Assembly: GCA_037783415.1 (NCBI GenBank)
Contig: JAZGTN010000035.1
Coordinates: forward strand, 5,022,001 to 5,086,000
Reading direction: 5' to 3'
DNA: 64,000 nucleotides
DNA from: Leptasterias polaris
Taxonomy: Eukaryota; Echinodermata; Asteroidea; Forcipulatida; Asteriidae
Positions within the stretch are counted from its first letter, which is position 1, and each line of letters starts with the position of its first letter. The notes under the pieces were generated by a model. The model searched no databases. It had not been told where the DNA came from and was given only the letters and a program-made list of their open reading frames with translations. The translations under genes and the position numbers were made by a program. This document shows positions 44,764 through 55,929 of this stretch, piece by piece.

Positions 44764-44998
44764 TGAATCTGAGCTGCGTTTATTAGATAAAAACATATTT
44801 TTTAAAGCTATGACCCTAGGACATCAAAGTCATGTTTAGTGTAAGTGTGATGTATTTTAAGGCTTTTAAATGACAACAGACCTGAGGCAAAGCGTCTATA
44901 CGTAGTGCAGTTCAACTGAAACAACCATTTTCTTTTTAGTAAACAGGTAATTTTCCGATTAATACATAATATCGGTTAATTACAATTAAAGTGCCATT

Positions 44999-45150
44999 TT
45001 AATAGACCCCTTGCATTGGCCGCCATCTTTGATGTCAAACATTGGAAACGTGCACGTGTGTACGCGCTGTGCACGTCTCTCAGCCAAGGATAGCTCTACC
45101 CCATGGAGGGGACTGTTTTGGACTTGTGACGTCATTATGCAAGGGTTCTT
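44999..45150. mobile_element. MITE with GGCCGCCATCTTTGATG, copy 2
   Basis: Termini AATAGACCCCTTGCAT and ATGCAAGGGTTCTT are inverted. The interior GTGTACGCGCTGTGCACG and CTCTCAGCCAAGGATAGCTC match 14576-14754. A CCGCCATCTT word is present near the left end. Confidence 0.72.
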
Positions 45151-45154
45151 AAAG

Positions 45155-45510
45155 GCCCTGTACACTATTGGTAAGATCGAAAAACACAAATGTTCACAGA
45201 TTCACACATAACTTACATGATTTAAAGTAAGTAATGGTAGAAAGGGTTCCTTAAAATATTTCTGCCTAAAATACTATCGTTTCTGAGAAATGAGTAAAAC
45301 AATAGTTTTTATCGCGCGCGATAATAAACTCGATGTTTGAAAAACAGAAAACACATAAGGTCTTTTTTCACTATTTTCTCGTGACCTCGATGACCAATTG
45401 AGCTCAAATTTTCACAGGTTTGTTATTTCATGTATGTGGTTGATTACACAAAACATGAACACTGTCTGTGATTATTTTGTCAGCTCTACCGATCCTGTAT
45501 AATACCTTTA
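45155..45510. mobile_element. MITE copy, same family, downstream of the LURAP1-like gene
   Basis: TTAA followed by AGGCCCTGTACACTATTGG at the left, and TATAATACCTTTAAA at the right. The interior is the complement of 4802-5146, with AAAACACATAAGGTCTTTTT and CTCGTGACCTCGATGACCAA. It abuts the YY1-motif MITE at 44999. Confidence 0.65.
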
Positions 45511-45663
45511 AAGCTGTATTTCTTTACCATTGATTTTCATCTTATATAATTTCCTCAGGAGCATATTTAACTCACGCAGTTCAAGCCTCGTTTCAAAGGA
45601 AAATGCCATTATGGTTTATGCAGACAGGAAATACGTGGTTGATGATATCATAGAGTTAGTTTG

Positions 45664-45973
45664 ATATTGGACATTGGACATTCACACAGCGAATGTAAGA
45701 GCTGCGTATCAAAAAAAAAGTCCTTTAATTTGCTTTTTTCGATATTGGACATTGGACATTCAAATAGGTTTTTACAGCGAATGTCTACTTTGCTATTTCG
45801 ATATTGGACATTGGACATTCACATTAGGTTTTTACAGCGAATGTCTACTTAGCTATTTCGATATTGGACATTGGACATTCAAATAGGTTTGTGCAGCGAA
45901 TGTCTACTTAGCTATTTCGATATTGGACATTGGACATTGACATAAACTATAGGTTTGTACAGTGAATGTCTAC
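45664..45973 (+). repeat. Tandem repeat, about 60-bp unit, five copies
   Basis: Units begin GATATTGGACATTGGACATT and contain TTTTTACAGCGAATGTCTAC and TAGCTATTTC. The first and last are diverged. Just downstream of the LURAP1-like gene; apparent reading frames are created by the repeat. Confidence 0.88.
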
Positions 45974-46733
45974 ACTGCTTTTTCTATAGTATAAGGTTAA
46001 AATCGATATCCAGAGGTTCATTGTTTGTTTGTTCTTTTGTTCTTTCTTGAATTGGAATCGTTTTGGTAAAATATATTACAACAACTTCTCTTTGATGAAA
46101 CAAGAATGAAACATCAAACAAACTTATTATTAACATTGAACAATTGAATACCAATAACTACTACATCAACTTAACGCTATAGTTTTAATACCAAATTTAA
46201 ACTTTAACCAATTAAAACAATACTGAACAATGACGGAGAAGACTGAAAAAAACACTCTACTTAAAATTGGAATTGAAGTGATCCGGTTTTAACTTCACAC
46301 ACAATTGGCTTTGTTTTATGTGTACTTTTCTACCAACAAACTTGTCTTCCGTGAGTCTGCTAATCTGACGCAATAAATGAAATCAACCAGTTGTCTGGTG
46401 CCATTCTATATTTTGAATGTAAAAGCTCTATTAATTAGATAACCTTCCAAATGGCTCGGTCGAGTGTATACCAATGAGAACTAAAAATTAAATTGTAATG
46501 TTTAAATTGCTAGCTATTGTATCACAGTCATCAGATAGAAAGTTTTTAGACCCAAGTGAGGGGGGGGACTGCACAAAATATTTTCTAGGCAAATCCAAGC
46601 ACACTGTTTCTGTCAAAAAATAAAAAGGTGCTCTTGAGATTTTACTTCTTCTACACACAAACTGCAAATGTTGGTATGAGTTATTTTCCATTATAAACAC
46701 AAGTTGTGTTTAGTAGGCAGAATTTTGTGTTTG

Positions 46734-46950
46734 ATTTTATACCACAGGTCTCTATCTTCGTGGTCTATGATGAGTTAGTTTAGTTTGAGTCCCCCCCCCC
46801 CCCAAATGTTAGCTTATAGTTCTGTTAAAAGCGGTTGCCCATGATTTTATACCACAGGTCACTATCTTCGTGGTCTATGAGTTAGTTTGAGTCTCCCCCC
46901 CAAAATGTTACCCCAGTTTAGCTTATAGTTCTTTTAAAAGCGGTTGCCCA
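46734..46950 (+). repeat. Two-copy tandem duplication, about 110-bp unit
   Basis: Two copies of a unit with TTTTATACCACAGGTC, CTATCTTCGTGGTCTATGA, a C run and AAAAGCGGTTGCCCAT. The second copy has a shorter C run. Confidence 0.85.
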
Positions 46951-47127
46951 TTATTTGAGTTCTGCTGTACTGTAGAGAGTGTCTTTTTTAAATTTTATTA
47001 CAGAGTACATACACACCCAACAATTAGCTGTAACTTTACTTACAAGAACATATTTATTGTTACGTACTCTTCTTGTTTAGTTTTTGATTTCCAAATGTCT
47101 ACAAATCGTGTATTAGGTGGACGGGGC

Positions 47128-47275
47128 GATTTCACAAAGCTAAGATTCATCTTAAGATGAGTTATCAGTATTACCATTATAGTGATTTGTATTGTGACAT
47201 CACTCTTTGTCAAGCAACTGCGATGGATTTGCACTTAAGATCAATCTTAACTCTTTGTGAAATCGAGCCCAGGTG
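47128..47275. mobile_element. MITE, relative of 2386-2531
   Basis: Termini GGGCGATTTCACAAAG and CTTTGTGAAATCGAGCCC are inverted, with the interior GCTAAGATTCATCTTAAG and GATCAATCTTAA pairing. Same family as 2386-2531. Confidence 0.72.
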
Positions 47276-47509
47276 CCCTGTTTTCTCGAATAGTTTAGGT
47301 TTTATATATTTGTTTGACATGCCCGTTCTTATCTTCCCGCGATGCACAATACCTGATATATACTCTTCGGTTAGGCCTATTTCATTGACCGTTTTGATGT
47401 GATAATTTTTGTTTATTTGACCAGTTAGTAAATCCCCTTATCCCTAAGAATTTGCCTGTAGTAACAACTGTTGTTGAACAGTTGAAACGCAATCAGCTTC
47501 TTGTTTAAT

Positions 47510-47660
47510 AATAAATAATAAAATAATAACTAGTTCTTATATAGCGCATTTCACAATAACGTATCAATGCGCTTTACATATAGTGCCCTGGTCATTGGGA
47601 CAATAACATTCCTTTAATCTTTCTCAGCCCCCTAGTTTACAAAAGACACATGGCAAGTCT
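47510..47660 (+). repeat. Interspersed repeat with AT-rich head
   Basis: An AATAAT-rich run, then TAGTTCTTATATAGCGCATT and ATCAATGCGCTTTACA. This looks like the 3' end of a retroelement, read on the opposite strand from its A/T tail; the source family is not identified. Confidence 0.45.
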
Positions 47661-49498
47661 GCCCTCAATACCCTCGAAAACCTTAAACAATAAGTTCCCT
47701 CTAGAAATCTGTGGTGTTTGATGTATACCTTTAGATCTTAGTAAGGGGCATGCCAACCCATATTATTCGTATTAGCTTTATTTATAACCAGTAGTCGAAA
47801 TACCTCTTTCATTTATCCGTTTCCACAGAGTAGCTACAGGGATAGGCCTAGTTAACCATTATTTTTCAAGCTGTCCATCTTGTCTTTAGTGTTCAACAGA
47901 CTGGTACCTCCTTTTTGAGGATGACTTCTAACAACATCTCTTTTGATTTTGTCTTTGTTTACCAGCCAGCCCAATAAAAACTGAAAGTAACATTGTCTGT
48001 TCTCTTATTCGTGTTTTGTGGCATGGTAAAACACCCCCTCAGTAGAATTAAAACCTGCTCCCACAACAGTATTTATGCGCCCTCTAGAGGCTGATAGTGA
48101 TAGTTCCTAGTTCTAGACTTAACCCCTGTCCTCGCTCATTATTACAGCATTCTCAAGCCTTGAACTAGATTGGCGATGTTTGCTTAATTAAACGTTGAGA
48201 GTTTAATAATGTAGGCCTAGTTGTGTAATTAGACCCTAATTTGCAGAGGGCACTCATGGATCATCATATTCTAGAATGGGCGTTGGCAACGATGGTTTTA
48301 ATCAAGCAAATGTTAGGGTATTTTCTTTGTGAAATAATTTGAGCAAGGGGCATGCAAAAGGTCTTGAGATGGGGGGGGAGGTCCTGCCCCCTCCCATAGC
48401 CACGATCGGGAAAAGCACGATTAAACCATTACGTTGGAAATGAAACACGTTAATTACTAACGGGAACACTGTCTTCAGTTATAGTAGTATTTACGACCCG
48501 TGAACTAAGTTATTATCGCGTCCACTTTTGTGATCACTGGCCATGTAGTTTGGGCAAGTTCATTTGAATAGCACCCTCACGTGATAATGCATTCACAAAC
48601 ATACTCTATGTGTGCCTATAGTGTACAAGCTGATGGTACAAAATCCGTCTCACGCACACAATCATTTCAATGAATGGACATGTTTTGACTGCTTCTTCTA
48701 GTAGTTATACCACCCCTGCCACCTTTTGTTGTATTTGATTGCCAAACATTAAAATCGTGTCCGTGTTGAAAGACTTCAAGAGAAATGCATACTTAACCCC
48801 CACTTCGATGTTGGAAATATGGAAGGTTTGTGCTAGATGGGGGTGCCTTCTTGTCATTCACATGTTCTGAAAACACTGAACAAAATGTTGCCTTAGACCT
48901 AATAGTCATTACAAATAATCTAAAAATGGAGGGGGGATGGGATGGGTAGGGGGCACATCGTCAGTGTGAATTACAGTTTGAAAATTACAATCATCATAGT
49001 TTGATAAGTGCCGATCATAAATTTTGGTATGAAACTTCTCAAAGCAGGGAAGAACACGGTTCACGTGTCTAAGACTATAGTCCAAGTCCTAAGACTATAA
49101 CTCTAAAATCCAAAGTGGACAGGTGCATGGTTAGTTTAGGTATGCTTTTTTGTACCACAGTAGCATTCAACAAAGGGATATGTCAAAGAAAAAGGAAGAA
49201 ATATTTTGATGTAGGTCTAACGTTAGTACCTGTAGTGTGAGTTATCTCAATTAGGTGAGAATACAATACATTCTTATTTCTAAAACAGTCCAAATTTCAC
49301 ATGAAAACAGGAAAAGCCGAATAACACAAAGCTCTAGGAGGGACCGTTTTATTTCTATGCAATACATCACTGTTAAAGTTTATTGTAAGTATGATGTTTA
49401 GATGTACATTTTTCTTCAAATCTCTTGCCTATTGTGTATTCTCATTATATATTTAATTGTGCCCCTCAATTGTATTCCTTTAGTTTTTACTCAAACTT
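47661..49498. other. No recognised gene
   Basis: Intergenic sequence between the LURAP1-like and SLC16-like genes. No splice-bounded coding segment or clear repeat family found. Confidence 0.45.
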
Positions 49499-49675
49499 CA
49501 ATAGACCTTATGCATTGACGTCACCAAGCCGCCATCTTAGAGGTAAACCGATGATGAAACAATGGAAACGCGCTGATTTGTACGCGCGGCGCACAGCACT
49601 GGCCAATGAACATCTTCCTTTTGACCTCTAGGTGAGGGCGCCCTACTCAAATGACGTCATATGCATAAGGTCTAT
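49499..49675. mobile_element. MITE with GCCGCCATCTTAGAGG, copy 3
   Basis: Termini CAATAGACCTTATGCAT and ATGCATAAGGTCTATTG are perfectly inverted, followed by TGACGTCA on both arms. The interior GATTTGTACGCGCGGCGCAC is related to the other copies. Confidence 0.78.
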
Positions 49676-50174
49676 TGTGTGTCCTCGTTAACTTGTCTTT
49701 GATGTGTATACCCTGAATGTTTGTCTTTTGGGTCTCCTCTATTTTTAAATTTTTTCATGTATTTAAACACATTTATTACTATTGTTGTTTTTGTATTAAT
49801 AAAAAAAATAAAAAATTATTAAACGGCAAGTCAACAACTTAGTTCAGGGAAGATTAATAACAACTGTTTGAACTCTATCAATGTCTGAAAATGTGTGAGT
49901 GTTTTAGGTCATCCATAAATAAACTGTTTGCATGGCGTAGGAGCACAGCACAAGTACAAGAAAATTCCCTTCCAACCTAACATTACAACATCTACAAAAG
50001 AATGCTTTAAACATCATAAAAAAAACCATCCATGACTAAATTTAAATATCAGGAACCAACTTTGTGACTTCAAAACCTCCCCAACAAACATCAATGAAAA
50101 CAATCGTTTTGTGCTAATTTAAATTAAATGTACAATATTTTGAGCAATTTTGTGAATAGATGGTGGAGACCACA

Positions 50175-53100
50175 TCATGGAATAAAGCGGTCAGTCAGCA
50201 TCAGCACCAGCATTACAATGTTGACGATTCCAAGCCCGACGAAGGCTAGGTCGTAACTTTGTGTCAGGTCATAAAACAATCCTGCAACGAGATAAAATAA
50301 GATGAACAGCAAGAGAAATTCAGTCGTGATTATAAAATTGTGTTTCTTTTTCTGGAAGAAATCAATAAGAAGCTTTTAAAGGCTACGATAGTCTACCACA
50401 CAGTGGAAATACAAGGGTAAAGGGAGATGCCCTTCATTACATTGGCACTATTTGAGATGTTAGCAAAAACAATGAGTTTCAAACATTAGTCACAATCTCA
50501 AGATACATTTCAAGTTGGATATCACCCTCGTACTAGAAACCACAACATAATTACTTTCACGTTGTAGTAAAACTTACCTGCTACAAAACTTCCGCTAGTT
50601 TCTCCAATTCCGTAAAGACAAAAACTTAAAATAAATAAATCAACTACAGTACTTTTGCCGTAGATTTCTGTTATCACTAACGTCAATAGTGTGTTTTGAA
50701 TTCCAATAGCCCCACCGTTGACACAAGACAAAGCCATCAGGACCTGCCGTAGGTTAAAAAAAAATATTCCTTCGGTTAAACGCCATTTTAATCCACATGA
50801 AAGATGCAGACGGGCCACATCGAGACACATAGCTATGTGAAGTGATGTGTGCAAAGTGTACATTCCTTGATTCATTACCAATGTCCGATTTCCTGTGAAT
50901 TGTTTTCTTTAATTCATGTTTCTTTATTTTTACTTATTTAATTAATTTCATTTTGAATGAGTTGAATGATTTGGCGATCTTTTCTTTCACCTTCAATTAC
51001 GTTAATTTTCTTGAACTATACTTTTTCTCATCAAAGGTAGGGTCATAGATTGTTTTTTTGTCAAAGTTTCAGCTGAACACAGTGTCTACTTGTTGAGAAA
51101 ACAGCAAAAACTTTCCCAATGGTATTTTCACAAAAACGTCAAATCCATCGACGGTTGGCGAGGTGACAGCGGGTACTACCGGCACCTCTGACCGCATCAT
51201 TTACGAACGAACGAACACAAGCCCTCAACAATCTGAGAAACGATTCACGCACGAATCGTTTCTAAGATTCAATTATCATCTATTTGATGTCATAATATAA
51301 ACGTTCTACAACTAACAAATTCAAGCCATAGTCCTATTAGCAGATTAAGTGTTTTGAACTAGGAAATACTGACGAAGATCTGTGTTGAAAAGACAGTGGT
51401 GTCATATCAATCTAAAATATTGCCATGGATTGATTCAAACTGTTTTTGGTGATGGAGACGGGTACTTTGAGTGTTGTTAGCAATCGGAGGGGGGGGGGGG
51501 GGAGGTTATATGGGAAAACAATGTTAAAGTTATGTTACCATATAATTATCCTGGGCAATTGAATTCATAAACATTGCTGCTGAGTTTATTATACATAGCA
51601 ACACAAACAACCAAACTGCACTGATGACATTGTAGCCTTGCAGAGGAATGTGAATGAGTCTACCGAGAAAGTTTCCAACACCGCCTCCAGTTGACAACAG
51701 AGCTGCTGCAGAGAGAGGTATACCTCTTGACACAGCATGGGGTACTAGATAGACCATCCAAGCAGCAGAAGATGTGCCTTGTAGGAAAAAAACACCAACA
51801 TGAAGAAGTACCCTGGGTTTTTCAAGAATGACGTTCAGAGAAAGCAAGGAAGCAACTTCCCTCAGTCGATTACATGAGCCTGGTTCTTTTTTGACATTTG
51901 ATACTTGATCCGTGTCTGTTGTGTTTAACTTGGAATACTTTTCGACGTGTTGATTATTCAGTGCACCAAACATAGTTACGTGGAACATAACAGCAGACAT
52001 GATCATCAAGGTTCCACGCCAGCCATAGACTCCAAGAAGAAAATCGACTATCGGTGGGCAAGCCATGACACCGAAAGACCCACCTAGAAATGCTATGGCG
52101 TACATGACCGGAAAATGATCAGATTGTGACGATACCAGTTCATACGTCTGCGGTATGTAGGTAAGACCCATACCAACACCTGTCGAAACGTGGTAAAAAT
52201 ACATTGTTACATTCACGGGGTTGTTATTGTTTTCTTTTTGTACGGGAAAAGACGGGTTGGAGGAAAAAATCATCATTAAGATTAGAATGTCGTGTCAACG
52301 TCTATTTTGAGAAGTCTCCCGATCCCTTTAAAAAGCAATCAGACAGAATAAGCACTTTGACAAGGCGTCTGGTCCAGTCAGAAATATAGCCAGCAGGACC
52401 AAGTAAACATTCCACGTGGTCCAATCAGCAAAAGCTAAGACCGAGTAAACGTTCTACGTGGTCCAGAGAGCTAGGACCGGGTAAATATTCCACGTGGTCC
52501 AGTTAGCAATATTAATGCTAGGACCAGTAATGTCCCACGTGGTTCAGTGAGCAATAGAGCGAGGACCGGGTAGATTGCGCTACGTGGTCCAATTAGCGTT
52601 AGAGCCAGGATCGGGTAAATGTTCCACGTGGTCCAGTTAGAACATTTACCCGATCCTGGCTCTATTGCTATGTGGTCTAGTTAGCAATAGAGCCAGAACC
52701 GGGTAAATGTTCCTCGTGGTCCAGCATTAGAGCCAGGACCGGGTAAATTTTCCACGTGGTCCAGTTAGCAATGGAGCCAGGACCGCCTGTAAATATTTCA
52801 AGTGGTCCAGTTAGCAATAGAGCCAGGACCGAGTAAATGTTCCACGGATGGTCCAGTTAGCAATAGAGCCAGAACCGGGTAAATGTTTCACGTGGTACAG
52901 TTAGCAATAGAGCCAGGACCGGGTAAATGTTCCACGTGGTCCAGTTAGCACTAGAGTCAGGACCGGTCAAATGTTCCACGCGGTCCAGTTAGCAATAGAG
53001 CCAGGACCGGGTATTAATGTTCCTCGTGGTCCAGTTAGCAATTGAGCCAGGACCGGGTAAATGTTCCACGGATGGTCCAGCTAGCAATAGAGCCTCGACC

Positions 53101-55101
53101 GGTTAAAATAATGTTCGACGTGGTCCAGTTAGCACTAGAGTCAGGACCGGTCAAATGTTCCACGCGGTCCAGTTAGCAATGGAGCCAGGACCAGGTAAAT
53201 GTTCCACGTGGTCCAGTTAGCAATAGAGCCAGGACCGCCTGTAAATATTTCAAGTGGTCCAGTTCGCAAAGGAGCCAGGACCGCCTGTAAATATTTCAAG
53301 TGGTCCAGTTAGCAATAGAGCCAGGACCGAGTAAATGTTCCACGGATGGTCCAGCTAGCAATTGAGCCTCGACCGGGTCCAGCTAGCAATTGAGCCTCGA
53401 CGTGGTCCAGTTAGCAATTGAGTCAGGACCAGGTATGTGCCACGTGGTCCGGTTAGCAATAGAGCCAGGACCGGGTAAATGTTTCACGTGGTCCAGTTAG
53501 CAATAGAGACATGATTGGTTGTGTTCCACGTGGTCCAGTTTAGCAAAAGTAACGTAAACATTAGTGTAACAAAAAAAAACTTTTGGGAAAAAAAAAAACT
53601 TTTGGGGTGAAAAAGGTCTACAACAAGACTGCGTTATCAAAATGTGTGATGTTTTATGCTGACACTCACCTGCTGTTATTCCCAATGTGATTGTTAACTG
53701 GAAGATGTTCCAAGTGAACGCACTGGCAAAGAATCCAGCAAAAAGGAAGAGCCCTCCGGTCATTACACACACACGGCTGCCGTATCGCTTTGCAAGATTC
53801 CCTGTAATTGGTGCTGTTACAGAAAAAAGCAAATACAGATATTAAAACTCTTCAAAGTGAATAAGGAATCATTTCATTGAAAAATGAAACGGGTAATGTT
53901 TTTTGTACATTATTAAATGCAATGAATAGTTTTGAGGGGGGAATATATCACGTGCATAAACATTGATCTTGTTTCCAGGATTATTTGTTGAAAGTTTTGT
54001 GAAAACTAGGCCACTAACTGTAAGAATATACCGGGGGTGCAGTCATCTACCCCCTCCCTGATCTACATGTGTTTAGAGAAAAGATCAAAGGCTATAGTTC
54101 CAGGTTGTGAATTTTGTTTTTTGATTTCGTTTAATTATTAAGAACTATTTTTCAGGCTGTTTTTGGTGTTAGTTTCATTGAGCCTGCAGGACTGCTGTTT
54201 TATGTTCTGTAACCCTGGCCCAGGGTAGGCCTAAAAGAAATTTAATCTCTATGTGACGTGATTGGCCACAGTCGGTCCAGTGATTTTAGCAAGGTGAAAT
54301 TTTAAGTGAGGGCATAAAGATGCATTGCCCGATGAAAGGCCGATTTGACGGTTAAAAAATAATCTAAATGTAAAATATTGTTCCCTTTTCGAAGTAAGAC
54401 AAGTTGTTAGTTTTCATTTCATACCTTGAACGGAAAGCCTTTTTACCCTCAGACCTATGACGTACATAATGTTCATGTTGCAGCAGCCCATCTATGATTA
54501 ATCATTAGATGCTCAAATGTGAGGTAGAGGGTGATGTAAGTCGTTAAAGACAGATTTTCGTAAAGTGTAAAAAAAAAAATACACCCCAAAAACTAAAAAC
54601 CTAATAGTCCCGAAAAACCCCACAAACAACTAAACAAACTACCAACAACAAACAAACAAACAAACAAACAGTGGAGCACATAGGGGAAATATTTTGGAGA
54701 ATTTTGCCTTTGATGATACAAGCATGACTGTTAAAGCAAAAACAAAACCGAGTGTCGAGAAACACACGTCTACAATTTCCCATATTTACAATCCACTAAA
54801 TAACAACAACAGATTGTTCCTCATTTTCTTCGTACAATAATATTGAAAACAACAAAATGGTTTATTTTAACCTGAAGCTCAATCCTGGCTCAGCACACTT
54901 CCCTATCCAGAATGTGAGTGACTTACCAATGATAAAACCAATACTGTTTGACATGCCAGACACGGTCCCCAGTTCAGCTGCACTGCACTGTAGAGAATCC
55001 ATCATGGGATTGAATAAAACACCGAACGATTTAAGAGATCCCATCTCCAAGAAAATTATCATGAATGATGTAAACGTAAGGAGACAGCTTGAAGTTGACA
55101 T
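50175..55101 (-). CDS. SLC16-like MFS transporter (monocarboxylate-transporter family), 410 aa
   Basis: Monocarboxylate-transporter-type proteins are 12-helix plasma-membrane carriers of lactate, ketone bodies, thyroid hormone or related solutes. Exons: 54927-55101, 53670-53813, 51539-52179, 50578-50743, 50175-50281; all phases agree (1,233 nt). Helix 1 contains FLEMGSLKSFGVLF, a family signature after the usual DGGWGW motif. Exon 2 gives the loop ITGNLAKRYGSR; exon 3 has GVGMGLTYIP and the hallmark YGWRGTLMI (near residue 158), then a hydrophilic central loop, then helices 7-10. Exons 4 and 5 finish helices 10-12. The chosen ATG has an in-frame TAA three codons upstream. The DGGWG motif expected before helix 1 is absent, so either this start is real and the protein short, or an upstream exon was missed. 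The substrate cannot be told. Intron 2 holds a 1.2-kb minisatellite. Confidence 0.87.
52385..53545 (+). repeat. 44-bp minisatellite in SLC16-like intron, about 26 copies
   Basis: The consensus unit is GGTCCAGTTAGCAATAGAGC followed by CAGGACCGGGTAAATGTTCC and ACGT. Many unit junctions read TTCCACGTGGTCC, containing the palindromic E-box CACGTG. Variants (CACGGATGG, CACGCGG, CTCGTGG) and higher-order repeats exist, e.g. a unit with TAAATATTTCAAGTGG. Lies between exons 51539-52179 and 53670-53813. Confidence 0.93.
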
Positions 55102-55929
55102 TTTGAATTAAGGTTTCACCCCATTAAATCAGAGTTCCCAAACAGCCACGTTCCCCTATCCCTGTCAAAGGTTCATTTCGCAAGTGCGCCCGGTTTATAA
55201 TAGAGTTGACCAACAATAATCCATCTTTGGTTCGCCTGTCGTTCTAATAAACACCAATACACAATATGAACTGAACCATATCGTACCTGGCTATTTGTAT
55301 TTTGTATTAGCTTTGGTCTCCAAATTGTGACCTAGTGGTAAGTGTATATAATGTTTACCTCGCTATCTTAAATGCCAACCAGCAGCACGTAACCAGCGAT
55401 AAGCCCGTGCTCAGACCCCCAGCCCCCTCTATAATCCCCCTCCTTGAGATCGCAAAATGTACAAATAAATGGTTGGATACATTTAGCCCCAAATGATGTT
55501 TTCGCCCCCACTTGCTCCTCCACCCCCTAATGAAATTATAAACGTCACTGCCACTGATGGAAACAGTTCTTGCCATTTGTTATTTCATATTTTGTCATGG
55601 CAAGCACCTTTTCGTTCAATGTCGGTACAGGCCTACTTATACGTGTGCTATCATCCACAAACATTATCATACAATACAGTGCAGCTTGACTGGGGATCGT
55701 AAAAGTCATGTCAGACAGTGATTGTTTTTATCGTTGGTATTAAAATTAAGTCGGTTGTGCTAAATTTCGGCACGTAGTACATTGACGAAAACAATCTTCA
55801 GCAACTCTGAACATTTTGTCCAAGATGCCTGTCACGTATTTCGATCGAGCTCCGTAGTAAGTAGAATTATTTTAGCTTTTTGACCTTGTGTGGTCCTAGT
55901 TATTTCTCTAGGTTGTAGATTATTGTTTA

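Noticed and set aside
45661..45886. Repetitive proteins in two frames (YWTLDIHI repeats)
   Set aside because: Produced by the 60-bp tandem repeat; no start or splice context.
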